A stretch of DNA of 64,000 bases from Rhizophagus clarus (lineage: Eukaryota; Glomeromycota; Glomeromycetes; Glomerales; Glomeraceae): positions 1,674,001 to 1,738,000 of the forward strand of contig BLAL01000285.1 of the NCBI GenBank assembly GCA_015698045.1, in the 5' to 3' direction. The notes beneath the pieces are model-generated. The model saw only the letters and a program-made list of their open reading frames with translations, made no database searches and was not told the DNA's origin. A program made the position numbers and the translations under genes. Below are positions 1 through 11,429 of the stretch, piece by piece; the first letter of the stretch is position 1; each line of letters opens with the position of its first letter.

Positions 1-1214
1 TGAATTCGTAACTCATCTTTGAGAAGGAGTTTATCAATGGCTTCCCCTTCTACGGTATTAAATTTGTAAAGCGGAGCTCCACGATGAGCTTTAACGTGTT
101 CAATGAAATCAGATGAAATAAAATATGACATTATTTCCCGATCCGTAGTTATTTTATAGTTTGTTCCGCGATAGGAAAAATAATTATCAATTCCATTTAA
201 TATCCAACGAATCAAACCTAAGTGACCCGCTGTAAATTCCATAATATGTTGTACAATCTTTTCACTAACGTAAATTTTCTTTTTAAAATTGTATTTATTA
301 AATGCTTCAACTAATTCCATTAATTCAGATTGTGTACAACGAACTAAACCAAATCCGAATTTCTGTTGAAAATCCATGGGACTTTGAGCCGAAGTAGCCA
401 ATCTACCTCCTGTAGAGAAAGCGATAACTTTAATCATTTCTTTACCGAGTGACGCTTGACGACACAGAGACTTTATTCTTAACCAAAATGGTTCATATTG
501 TGCACCGTCAAAAATACGATGAGTTTCATCTAATATGATAATTCTTTCACCATGTTTAGGGTTAAGCCAATATTTCCAGCTTTTCCCAGTCTCACTTATC
601 CAAAATTCTTCAAAAGTCATATCTTCTACACCTAAAAAACATACTCGCAGGACGGGAACTTTTTTTTTGTGATAATACTCTTCCAACAAGATACATAAAG
701 AAGTTTTACCAGTGAATGGTGGTGCTCTGATTAGTATTAATCTATCACGTTGTATAAATTGATCAATTTTTGTAACAGTTTCATCTCTACGAGTTATCCA
801 ATTTTCAGAGGTAAGACAAATCCCTTCATTTTCTACTGAAGGCATATTTTCTTCATCAAAAATGTAATGAATTCTTTCTGAGCCAGAATCTGAAAATTCT
901 GTAAATACCTCTTCTTCGCCTTCGGATAATAACTTAGGACTTGAATATTGCTGACTGGAGTGTTGCGAAATAATGACGAATGGATGATTTTCAAGGTAGT
1001 TGTAATCGTCTTCGCTTTCACTTTGAATAGTGGAAACACTTTCGGATTGACTACTAGAATTATGATTTGCGTTAGAAGAATCGTTCAGTTGTTCTCGGGA
1101 AAGGGATTGAAATGAGATTGAAGTTTTTTGTAATTGTGATTTATTTAAGTGTATATCTTGTGTTTGTAGTTGGTCTTGATTCTTAATTTGGTTATTATGG
1201 AAATTATCGTTCAT
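1..1214 (-). CDS. P-loop NTPase (AAA/STAND-like), 5' part, runs off the left edge
   Basis: Open minus-strand frame of about 404 codons from an ATG at 1214 with no stop before the window edge, so the C-terminus is missing. Residues 1-130 are polar and low in complexity (Gln, Asn, Ser, Glu). The NTPase core follows: Walker A APPFTGKTSL with its Lys near residue 170, and Walker B IIILDETH with its Asp near residue 229. A helical region and a possible sensor stretch (FSTGGR) come next. The fold suggests an ATP-dependent switch of the kind that is very abundant in Rhizophagus. No signal peptide or membrane segment is visible, so it is probably intracellular. Substrate and partners cannot be told from sequence. 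The reading frame is undamaged over the visible part. The frame is seen directly; family membership is by motif; a link to the neighbouring genes is not implied. Confidence 0.8.
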   Translation of the reverse strand, partial: MNDNFHNNQIKNQDQLQTQDIHLNKSQLQKTSISFQSLSREQLNDSSNANHNSSSQSESVSTIQSESEDDYNYLENHPFVIISQHSSQQYSSPKLLSEGEEEVFTEFSDSGSERIHYIFDEENMPSVENEGICLTSENWITRRDETVTKIDQFIQRDRLILIRAPPFTGKTSLCILLEEYYHKKKVPVLRVCFLGVEDMTFEEFWISETGKSWKYWLNPKHGERIIILDETHRIFDGAQYEPFWLRIKSLCRQASLGKEMIKVIAFSTGGRLATSAQSPMDFQQKFGFGLVRCTQSELMELVEAFNKYNFKKKIYVSEKIVQHIMEFTAGHLGLIRWILNGIDNYFSYRGTNYKITTDREIMSYFISSDFIEHVKAHRGAPLYKFNTVEGEAIDKLLLKDELRI

Positions 1215-2020
1215 TTTTAAAAAAAAAATTATGTATATATATATATGATCCAAATAATAATTTTGTTAAAAATTAATTTATAAAAACATTTACAACAATG
1301 ATCGGAAATAAAGACTATCAAAAACAAAGGTTAAAAATTTATGTCTCTCTGTCAAAGAAGAAAAAGGAAACAAGGATGAAAAAAACGTACTGGAAAATGT
1401 GTTTGAATCAAAATAACTGAGAACTAAATAATTAATTTGTCAAGCATCTTTATATCAAAAATTTTTTCTTTTAAAAAAAGATAAACGTAAGATGAAATAT
1501 AAGATAGCTAATTATTTAAACGAAAAAATATCACTTTATATCCTTGCATCTCTATTTATTCTATTTATCGAACTTACGGATAGTTAAGCAAATGATGCGG
1601 GATAATCATCGTTATCTTTGATTTATCGATATTTTAATCTCGGAGATTTTTTTTTAGTTTTTATTGATTAATTGATTTATAAACTCATCTGGCATAGCAG
1701 AAATTTCTTGGCGCAGTGAATTTTTAAAATGTAAATATGGATGTAAAAAAAATTCGTTTAATTAATTCGGAATAACCCTCGGAATAGCCCTCGGAATAAC
1801 ACTTAAAAATTACACAAAATCAATCATTTTTTTTGATTCGCCAAAAATTATATAAACTTTAAAAAAGTAAAAAAGAATATTCGGAAGAATATTCCAGAGA
1901 AGAATTTAATGACATTATGATACTAAACTAGCTGTGCGCGCTTAATTCAATGTTATATATTTTCTTTCTACTCTCGCTTTTTAAAAAAGAAATACGTATA
2001 CTGTATGTAGTAATAAATTG
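1215..2020. other. AT-rich intergenic stretch
   Basis: It separates the divergent NTPase and Kelch genes and so should hold both promoters. Only homopolymer runs and a short dinucleotide tract (near 1231) are seen. No coding frame or transposon terminus was recognised. Confidence 0.5.
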
Positions 2021-2024
2021 ATGA

Positions 2025-3419
2025 ATGGATATAAAAAAAATATCATTAAATTCAACTATATTTATAATTTTAATTATTATATTAAATCATGACATAAATG
2101 CAAAAACGATACCAAGAGATGCATCAACGGCAAATATTATTGGAAATAAATTGTATATACTGGGAGGAGATGTTATGGTTCATATCAACCGACAAATGAT
2201 TTCTTTTACCTTGATATCATAAATATACCTTTCAGTAATACATTAGGAAGAATTTCATGGACTGATATTACATATCTGGGCAAAATGTCTGCAAATAGTT
2301 GGGCGGCAAGTGCTCTTGGAGGCAAAAACGATTCGATTTTTTTATTTGGAGGTCAAATGGAATTTAACGAAGAAAATGCCCTTGTTTACGTATTTGATAC
2401 AAATAAACAAGAATGGAATGTGCCAAAAATAAGCGGAAACCCTCCCCTCCTTTAAGGTGAAGGAATTTTAGAACAATTTTGGGAAAATGTACATATTTGG
2501 AGGAACAGCTGATAAATACACCGATTATCCAAATACAACTGATTTCAACGATATGACAATTTAGACACTGTTCATTTAACGTGGTATGAAGGCACCAAAG
2601 AAGGTGCTCCTATACCGAGGACAAGTTACGCTGTTACAATACTTCCAGATGGAAATATTTTTTACATTGGAGAATTCAAAGATTTGCGGATGGAACCTAT
2701 GAATACGTGGATATAAGTTACTTTAAATCATTACTTTTTATTATTATCATCAGCTGTCTGTAAAAGTCTTTTGTTTTTTAAAAAAAACTATAGATTACTA
2801 TTTATGATACAATACATGACAAATGGTCCACAATGGTGAGCATTTCATTTTGTCTCAAAAAAAGAAAATTAAAAACAATTTTTTTTTATTAAAAAAAAAA
2901 AAAGATAACGGTGGTGAAATTCCTGGAATTCGTGGTGAACATACAGCTGTCTTAGCCCCAGATGGAAGGATTATCAACATGTTGCAACTTTTCCACAACT
3001 TTCACTTGGTCATTACCCGAATCATACAATCCTATCCCAGATCTGTCGCCACTATAGTTGGTAATTATATGGTTTGTAGCTTTTGGTAAGTTGTCAAGCG
3101 GTTAATCATTCACAAGATAATTTTAATATTCACTGTTTTGCCCGTGATCATTTCAGGGTTTTCACCTACACACGGTCGAACATCTGATGTCTACATAATA
3201 GATTTAAGTGAAAAAAATATTTATAAATGGTCAGCTCTATTTATAACGCAAGGGACTGTATCAATGAAACAAACGGACGGAAATTGTTATGAATATGTCA
3301 TTCCGAGCTCAGAAGAAAAGATAAGAACAACAATAGCGATGTTACTTGGTGGTTTTGGTGCTGGAGTTTGTGTAGCTACTAGTGGTTATATAATTTATAA
3401 TATTAAAAGATTAGATTAA
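2025..3419 (+). pseudogene. Kelch-repeat protein with signal peptide and C-terminal membrane segment, disrupted
   Basis: The ATG at 2025 begins a hydrophobic signal-like leader (TIFIILIIILNHDINA). Kelch blades follow but are spread over several frames: a blade start (LYILGGD), then after a frame change near 2172 a blade with IFLFGGQ, another with KMYIFGG near 2490, then WYEG and TSYAVTILPDG near 2590-2670. Further on are IYDTIHDKWSTM near 2800 and GEHTAVLAPDGR near 2935. An intron at about 3086-3156 (GTAAG...TTTCAG) is intact, but an extra T just upstream puts the exons out of phase (VGNYMV|VAF then GFSPTHGR). The end is LLGGFGAGVCVATSGYIIY, a membrane anchor. This is the architecture of the large secreted/anchored Kelch family of arbuscular mycorrhizal fungi. 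At least four frame breaks make a functional product unlikely. Assembly errors are the alternative. Confidence 0.75.
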
Positions 3420-4438
3420 TACATTAGATTAATTATCACCGCAATATTTATAAAATTACCGTGATCAACACAAGGACCCATTCCATTTTACAAAATCCCC
3501 CCCCTTTCAAATTTCACATAAGATCAATGATGCCAATCATTTGGCATGTTACGTCATTTATTGCCGGATATTAATTATGAGATAAAGAGAGCATGTAAGG
3601 CTACCAAGGATATAATTCAATTGTTGTCATGTGCCCTGTGTCAGTTGTGCGTTTCACAATGACTCAACATTGTGCCCCTCCCCAGCAAAAATTCTCGTTA
3701 ATATATAACTTGGCCTTTCTTTAAATAAATAATAACGCGACTTTTTCCACGATTGTATCCAACGCTACTGTATACACTAGATATCTTATATCTTGTTTAA
3801 TAAATAATTAACCCAATTTCATATGAGTAAATTTCTAGTTGCATTTCACAAAATTTATATGTTTGTTTATGCCCGAATTGGAATATTAGAATCTACGCTA
3901 AAACAAACAGACGCGCAGTTGTAACGATCGCAAACCCAACCAAATCAAGTAACAGTGTTGATTATCGATTTATTCAACTTTCATATTAGGTTTAGCTTTC
4001 AGCGTATGAAGTAGATCTTAGCATTACATTCTTCCCCTTTTTTCGTTATCCCCTTTTGCCCCTTGTAAAATTTCCGTACCTCCTACCCGAATTTGTTGAC
4101 TACTAATTGAAATATTTCATCACACGATTGATCAACACCATTTATAAAATCGTATTTAAAAAATAATTTCGAAAACTCTGAGAAATTAGCCAGGTTTTTC
4201 TTCTTCCTTTCTTCTGTTTGTTTGATTTTAAGCGATTTTCATTCAAATTAATATATCTTATTTCTTTTTCTTATATAGTCCATCTTAAGGTGTTTTCTCG
4301 TTATTTGAAGTCCAACTCATTACACTCGTGCAGTTTTCCTCTTATATTTAAACATTCTTTATCGACTACACTTTTGACTATCTTCTTTAATGCCTTTTTT
4401 GGGCCTAGTGTTAACGATTTATACACAAAAGTATTGAA
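3420..4438 (+). promoter_or_regulatory. Intergenic region upstream of the kinase gene
   Basis: About 1 kb between the Kelch remnant and the kinase ATG. It contains pyrimidine-rich stretches (4030-4060, 4195-4215) and no recognisable gene. An in-frame TAA at 4412-4414 shows that the kinase frame does not extend further upstream. It presumably carries the kinase promoter and 5' leader. No specific element can be assigned. Confidence 0.4.
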
Positions 4439-7400
4439 ATGGGACCAAATCAGACTATTAGCAACTATGTAAGTATTTATTCTATTTTATATTTTTTTCT
4501 CTTCGATTTTATCTTGATTTATTAGAAAGTAATATTCAATCGTTTAATGAACCGAGTTTCTTTTGTTGTTAGCAATTGGGTGATTGTATTGGGAAGGGTG
4601 CATTCGGCTCGGTATATAGAGCATTGAACTGGGAAACTGGAGAAGTTGTAGCAGTCAAGCAAGTTAAAATAAACAATATACCAAAATCTGAATTGAACTT
4701 TATTATGGTAAGTCTTCTAGTGAATGATATATTAAATTTCTTCTACTTGAATCTTATTTATTTTACATTTTTTAGACGGAAATTGATTTATTAAAAAATC
4801 TTAACGTAAGTATTTTAAAATAATTTCAACCAAAAAAAAAAAATAATAATAATAAAAATAGGTATATGTTTTGTTTATATTTTTATTTTGTTTATTTTGT
4901 TTATAGCATCAAAATATTGTACAATATAAGGGACGTCACAAGGAAACAGAATATTTATATATAATATTAGAGTAAGTTTTTTTTTTAAAAAAAAAAAATC
5001 AAATTAAATCGAATTTATATTGTCTATTTATTTATTTATATATATTTGTATTTTGAAGATATTGTGAAAATGGTTCTCTGCATAATATATGTAAAAAGTT
5101 TGGGAAATTTCCTGAGAACCTTGTTGCTATTTATATAAGTCAAGTTTTAGAGGGTTTGCTCTACCTTCACGATCAAGGTGTAATACACCGTGATATCAAG
5201 GGTGCAAACATTTTAACGACTAAAGAAGGTATAGTAAAGCTTGCCGATTTTGGTGTTGCTACGAAAACTACAACTTTAAGTGACTTTACTGTAGTTGGTT
5301 CACCTTACTGGATGGCTCCAGAAATAATTGAATTATCAGGTGCTACTACTTCATCGGACATTTGGAGTGTTGGTTGTGTTGTAATTGAACTTATAGAAGG
5401 ACAGCCTCCCTATTATAATTTAGATCCAATGCCCGCACTTTTTCGTATCGTTCAAGATGAACACCCACCTTTACCTGAGAGTGCTTCACCAGTTGTTAAA
5501 GATTTTCTTATGCAATGTTTTCAAAAGGATGGAAATCTTCGAATATCGGCTAAAAAATTATTAAAGCATCCTTGGATAGCTAACATTCGTAAGAAGGCTA
5601 CAGATTCAGTACCTCAACAAGAGGCAATAAAAAGTGTTCAAGAATGGAATGAAGCTTTAAAATACAAACATAGGAGGAGAAGGAGTGAATCTATTAAGCC
5701 CACTGCCCCTTTACCGTTAAATATGAGCAAAAGATTTCAACAACAAACACAATTATTTAATGATAATTATACAAATTCATCATCATCACTACAAATTAAG
5801 AAAAATAAGGGGGATAATTTAATAGGGTTTGTTCCAAATATTGTAAATAACTCTTCCGTTTCACAACAAAATCGATTATCGTTTGCAACTGTTGAACCTG
5901 ATAATGAAACCGATAATTGGGATGATGATTTTGATGAATCTATAATTTCAAAGATTGCTGCACATCAAATTAAGCAAACGAATCATAAAGAAATTGAGGA
6001 GGATAATACACAAACTATTCGACCTGAACAATTTCAAATTATTCAAAATGAAGTTAAAAAGAAAATTCCAACTCGAGAAAATAGTGTTAAAACTAATGGC
6101 AAAGAAAAAATTATTAATGATACTGACAGTAATACAGTCATAAAGTTAAAACCTGAATCTAAGTTAAGAGTAATAAAATCTAAAGTTTCAACTTCAAATA
6201 TGACTGATACAATCATAGCTCCAAAAAATTTGCCAAAACAGCCAATTAGTAACCTTGAAGATATAAGTAAATCTCAAGCATTATTATTAGATGGTACGAT
6301 CATGCTTCCGGAAAATTCAGTACATGAATCTTCAAGAGCATCATTTGATGATTCAACGTCGAAGAATGTGAAGGGTGTCATTTCTGCACAAGAAGAAATA
6401 GCAAATATTGCTATTCAGGATTCAATCACACCACCTAAAATGGTAGTTGTGACCCCGCCCCCAGAAAAATCGTCATTTACACAACAACAAGCGTTGGATT
6501 TAAATGTTCAAAATGAATTTAATCAGTATCGTGAATCTGAAGATGATGATTATGATGATGTATTTGCTTCTACTGATGATCAAGATGAAGATGGCGAGAA
6601 TCATACTTTGAAATTAAATACTCGACTATCTAATAACAGTTGGCTTGGAGATGATTTTAGTGATGAAGATGATCCTTTTTCTGAGATGGAAGAAAGATTT
6701 GATGAAACGGATATGGATGCTAACATTGCTAGGGACAAGTACGCACAAGCTTGTTCGCGTTTGGAAGAACTTATAAGCGCATTACAACCTAATGAAAGCG
6801 AAAATCGTTTAATTTCTATTTGCGTACAATTAATTGATTTATTAATGGAACGTAAAGAACTTAAGAATCATTTTATTATGCTTCATGGAGTTATTCCAAT
6901 TATAGATATTTTAGAAATTTGTTCTTATACAAATGTTCTATCCAAATTACTGAAAATTGTGAATATCATCATAGAGGACAACATCACTCTTCAAGAGAAT
7001 CTTTGTCTTGTTGGTGGAATTCCTATTATAATGAATTTCACATCCAGAAGGTATAATTATGACATTCGGCTCGAAGCTGCTAACTTTATAAGGCAAATAT
7101 GCCATACATCGCTCCAGATATTTATCTCTTGTCGAGGATTGAAAGTTTTAGTAGAACTTTTACAGGAAGATTATACTAAACATAAACAATTAATATGGAT
7201 AGCAGTGAATGGAATATGGAGTGTATTTGAACTTCAAAGTCCAACTCCTAAGAATGATTTTTGCAGATTATTGTCGAAATATGGATTACTTGATCCATTG
7301 TCTATCACTTTACATAATGTAATTGCCGATCCGGACCCTTCAGCTCCATGTTATGTGGACAAAATTGTCAATATACTCTTATTATTTTCACAAGCTGATG

Positions 7401-8479
7401 CTCATATCAAAGAAATAATGGCTACACGTACAAGAGTTGTTCCTCGAATATTCGAGGACTTGGATAAATTATCACCAATTTTAACAGTGGTAATGCTTAA
7501 ATGCATTAAGAATTTATCCATGAATTCAAATACATTGGAAGCTTTACAAAACGCGGGAACAATTAAAGTTCTTACTGGGATTCTTGATGTTCAAGCTCCA
7601 CCTTATGTCACAGAAATTTCTAATCAAGTTCTTAATACAATGTTCAACCTTTGTCGTATCAATAAATCACGACAAAAAACAGCCGCTAATGCGGGAATTG
7701 TTCCTCATTTGAAATACTTTGCTTATAATAAATCACCACTTAAACAATTTGCGTTGCCCATTCTGTGTGAGATGCCTCACGCTGGAGGTGATTGCCGCGA
7801 CTTGTTGTGGAAACATGATATTTTACAACTTTATTTGGATTTAATGACAGATCCTTTTTGGCAGGTTAATGCTATAGAGGCTATTCTGGTATGGTTACAA
7901 GAGGAAACTGAGAAGGTTGAACCTATATTGCTTCAACCTAAAAATATTGAACTTATTCTGGAGGCATTTATTACTGCAAAAGCAAATTCATTTGAAAATA
8001 TTCTTGAACCATTACATCTTATTACTCAATTATCTCAATCTGTGACATGCGCCTTAGCACAACAAAATTTTTTCAAACGCTTATTACACCGGCTTGGACA
8101 TCCTAAACCTGTCGTGAGATTAAATCTATTGAAAATTTTAAAATCAGTATGTGATGTACATCCACAACGAGAAGCAGTTGTTGAACAATATGGATTATAC
8201 AATATTATAGAACAAATGAGCAAAGAAGATCCAGCTGTATTAATAAAAGAATTGGCTAAAGAAATTATCTCACAGGGGTATTTCATTCCTAAAGAAGAAA
8301 TTTCATCACAATTATTTTCTTCTTCACCATCTTACATTAATGGAGAAATTGAAGGAAATGATGAGCTTACATTAAATAAAAAGGGGGAAGAACTTGAAGG
8401 ATTTAAGACTTTTGATTTTGAAAAAACATCAGTTAAAATTTCTTTTAGGGATAATACTATAATAGATGATGGTAGTTGA
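4439..8479 (+). CDS. sepH/cdc7-like: SepH/Cdc7-type septation-initiation protein kinase with ARM-like C-terminal half
   Basis: Five exons join cleanly in frame: 4439-4468, 4573-4707, 4776-4805, 4907-4971 and 5059-8479, each bounded by GTAAG and AG, giving 1226 codons. An in-frame TAA at 4412 supports the ATG at 4439. The kinase domain spans about residues 11-260: glycine loop GKGAFGSVY, catalytic Lys39 (VAVK), HRDIKGAN with Asp132, DFG at 150-152, GSPYWMAPE at 167-175 and SDIWSVGC, all intact. A long acidic, Ser/Thr-rich linker follows. Residues from about 640 on are helical armadillo/HEAT-like repeats. A STE-type kinase plus ARM repeats is the architecture of fungal SepH (Aspergillus) and Cdc7 (fission yeast), the spindle-pole-body kinase that acts downstream of the Spg1 GTPase and upstream of Sid1/Mob1-Sid2 to trigger septation. 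A Cdc7-type role is by homology. The role in an almost aseptate fungus is an open question. Confidence 0.9.
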
Positions 8480-9166
8480 CTCATGGAAGTGCGAAATCAC
8501 CACAAGCAGCAAAATAATTTTAATCATCATAAGGTATCTCGGGAACGTCTATCGTCATATCAAACACGACCTTTATCATCGCCAAAAAGTGATTATCCGT
8601 TATCAACTTCATATACAACACTAGTTCATCCAGTTCCAACAACTTTATCCGCATCTAATTACACTCGATCAACATCAATTGCTTCATCATCTTCGCATCA
8701 TCATCATCCTGCATCTTCTACAATTCCGTCTAATGTCGCATCATTGTCATTAACTATGCTCAAATCTGGCAAAAAATTGCAAGCACCTATTGGGATTTCA
8801 ACGCCATCTACATCTACTCCACTTACTACATCAGAAAGTTCATTATCTTTCCCGTATCAATGCATTCGAAAACGTGATTCAATTCGAAAGATGAGAACAC
8901 TTTTGCATAACCATAGTTTTAATAAACAAATTAGTCGAATTTTAGAAAGTACAGATACAATTTCAAAGAATTCAATTCTTAATAGTTCTGACAACAATTC
9001 ATTAGAAGCTTGTTCGTGTCAAGGATGTATTTTAGGAATATTAAAAAAAAGAGTGGCAAATGGAAATGAAAAAGTTAAAAAAGTTATGAAAAGAGTACGA
9101 AAAAGAACTATAGGTAGATTTTCAAAAATACAAAAATCAGTTAATAATAAAGATGCAATTATTTAG
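8480..9166 (+). other. In-frame open extension after the kinase TGA (possible readthrough C-terminus)
   Basis: The kinase frame ends at TGA (8477-8479) followed by CTC, and then stays open for 228 codons to the TAG at 9164-9166. An ATG lies two codons after the TGA (8483). The predicted tail is Ser/Thr/His-rich with a polyhistidine stretch, then has a small Cys cluster (CSCQGC) and a strongly basic end (KKVMKRVRKRTIGRF). It could be a readthrough extension (UGA-C is a leaky context), the remains of a longer kinase cut by a nonsense mutation, or a separate gene starting at 8483. The last is unlikely in a fungus because no promoter space exists. GT-AG pairs near the stop give introns of 35, 38 or 61 nt, none of which keeps the frame, so simple splicing around the stop is not favoured. 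Confidence 0.6.
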
Positions 9167-10027
9167 ATGAAATCTGTAGAAAATTCAACATTCATATTGC
9201 ATTCAAGATAATAATTTTATATCTCGTCATAATTCACATTTAAATATTCTATCCTTTTTAAGTTTTATTATTTACTTTGTATATTAATAATTTTTGTACA
9301 GTTTTTATTGGATTTATTAATAAGAGTGAATTTATTTAACGCACCTGCGTTGCAACGCATCCTTCCTTTTTTGTAAATTGTTTATGTTGATCAACCAGCT
9401 TATACACCGCACCCCCCTTAAAATGACAATGATAAACATAAAAAATTTCTTAAAATGGCAATGATAAACATAAAATTTGCAACGCGTGGGGCGGTAAATA
9501 AATTATTTCTATTAATAATTATATGTAAATTAATAATTATATAATTTTTATAGGTAAATTGTATAACTCTTCTTACCTTTGAAATCCAATTATATAAATA
9601 AATTATATAAACTTTTTTGCAAAACAGTAGGAAAATTTATAGATTTATTAATAAATTAATAATGATAGTTATATAAGTTAGAAAATTAAAAATCAAATAC
9701 TAATTAAATATTAATTAGAATATTAATTATTATTTCAAATTTGTAATAATCTATTATCTGTAAATATAGATTTTTTTTTTTGCAAATTATTATAATTTTT
9801 AATATAATCTATAAAATATTATAGTAAAAATCTGTAATAATCAGATTTTTAAATTAAAAAATTTTACTTTTAAGTTTTTCTTTAGTTAAATTAAACATAA
9901 TTTAATATAATAAAAATAATAAATAAAAGTATAAAGATTATACAAAAAAAGAAAATAGAAGAAAAAAAGCAGAACTAACTTTTTAGAATCTTTTTTGAAA
10001 TAAATAAAATAATAATATAATATGTAT
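9167..10027. other. AT-rich 3' flank of the kinase gene with one GC-rich inverted-repeat patch
   Basis: No gene is seen. Around 9339-9492 a GC-richer patch has similar inverted ends (CGCACCTGCGTTGCAA at the left; the complement of the right end reads CGCCCCACGCGTTGCAA) and an internal 30-bp tandem duplication. It may be a small MITE, but no clean target duplication was found. The remainder is A/T homopolymer-like. Confidence 0.4.
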
Positions 10028-10340
10028 TTTTTTTTTTTTTTTTTAAAAAATTTAAAGGCTATGGAGCCATATATGTTTATTAGGTAAAATAAGAATGCAT
10101 CGCATCACTAGTATATATAAAACTATGTTTTGAACAATACAGGATCTGTCTTACTATGAGCTTAGCAAATTAATTAATATAAGAGAATAAAGAAATCAAA
10201 AACAAAATGAAAGAAAAATTCTAAAAGATAAACTACTCTAAAATAACGAATCAGTTAGGATTGAACCTCCTATCTATGAATAACTATCTGTTTCTAGTAT
10301 GCTAGCAACATAAATTAATTAGCTGTTCCAACAACCACTT
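10028..10340 (-). mobile_element. Possible tRNA-related SINE with poly(A) end
   Basis: On the minus strand a perfect polymerase III B-box-like motif (GGTTCAATCC) lies near 10258-10268, some 70 nt after a weak A-box-like region. The unit runs downstream to an AATAAA (about 10080) and ends in about 17 A residues (10028-10044 as T on the plus strand). The tRNA-like part does not fold as a functional tRNA because its T-stem is mispaired. A SINE is the best reading, but no target duplication was established. Confidence 0.35.
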
Positions 10341-10912
10341 GATTTCTACCTTATTGAATTTACCCAGAAGCACAGTGCTAGACATGCATGATCCGTTATT
10401 TGTGTTGAAAGAAACAGAATGTCAAGAAGATTTCTGGGATGATGCATGATTGGGCAAGTAGGTGTTATCTTTCATATTATTATTGTGATTAGATCTACAT
10501 GATCCAAGAGGCATGCAGTTGGTTCTAGTTACTATTTTAGAAAAACCAGTCATTTTGAAAGAGGATTGTTTTGAGCCTTTAGCAACAGCCTTAGGCAGAC
10601 GTTTTGGTAAGCAGAAGAACAGAGTGGAATGTCTGCACTAAGCAAGTCTATAGTTATTCCACATTTAATTTATGTTGATTCTTCTGAATAACATGTCCCA
10701 TATTGAGTCGTAATTGATAAGAAGCTGCAAACCATCCTGCTTTTTAATTATTTTGAAAGATTATATATAGATTGCTGTTAATTAGAAATTAGCTGAATAC
10801 TTCATTAGAAAATAGTGACTTAATAGTCATATTATCAGGAATATTTGAGATTGCCACCTGGAACTTCTCACATTGCTTTCGTTTAGATAGACTTCAGGCT
10901 ACCAGGAACCAT
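10341..10912. other. Unrecognised sequence into which the CACTA-ended element inserted
   Basis: Less AT-biased than its surroundings, with short protein-like stretches but no frame over about 25 codons. The same sequence resumes at 13639 after the inserted element. It may be the remnant of an old gene or transposon; no family is recognised. Confidence 0.3.
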
Positions 10913-11429
10913 CACTAGTCGAAAAAAAACAATTTGGCCTAAATTTGACCAGGTCGAATATAGGTCAAATGACGATCTAATCTATGTCAAATTGAGGCTG
11001 ATTTTTTTGGTGCATTTAGAATACCAATTGTCTCAAATTCAGAAAAAAAATTCAACCATCATTTTACCTATATTAGGATATTATTATATATCTAAAAAAA
11101 CTATATTCAACTACTGTATGTAACCTGAATATAATTGATAAATAAGTCGAACTAGAAGTTTTTTAAGATCAAATAATAGTAGTTTTATTAATATTTTATT
11201 TATAGCTACATATTATAATATTATATAAAAATCTATCTAATATTTATCTATCTATATATTATTACTTGTTATTATTCACATTAATCTATCTGCCATTATA
11301 TTCACAACCATCATCTACATAATTAAGTATTCTAAAAAAATCCTAAATTCACATCATATAAAAGTCAAAGGGCAACATAAAAAAAAAATAAAAAACGAAT
11401 TCATTAATTAACAATTCGTAAAAATAAAA

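Noticed and set aside
4218..4472. Separate 84-codon gene before the kinase
   Set aside because: It lies in another frame, overlaps the kinase start and is T-rich. The kinase ATG at 4439 and its splice junctions explain the region.
8472..8509. Short intron removing the kinase TGA
   Set aside because: GT-AG pairs here give 35, 38 or 61 nt introns, all of which change the frame, so splicing does not join the two frames.
10255..10336. tRNA gene on the minus strand
   Set aside because: The B-box is perfect, but the T-stem and acceptor stem do not pair, so a functional tRNA is not supported. Kept only as a SINE head.
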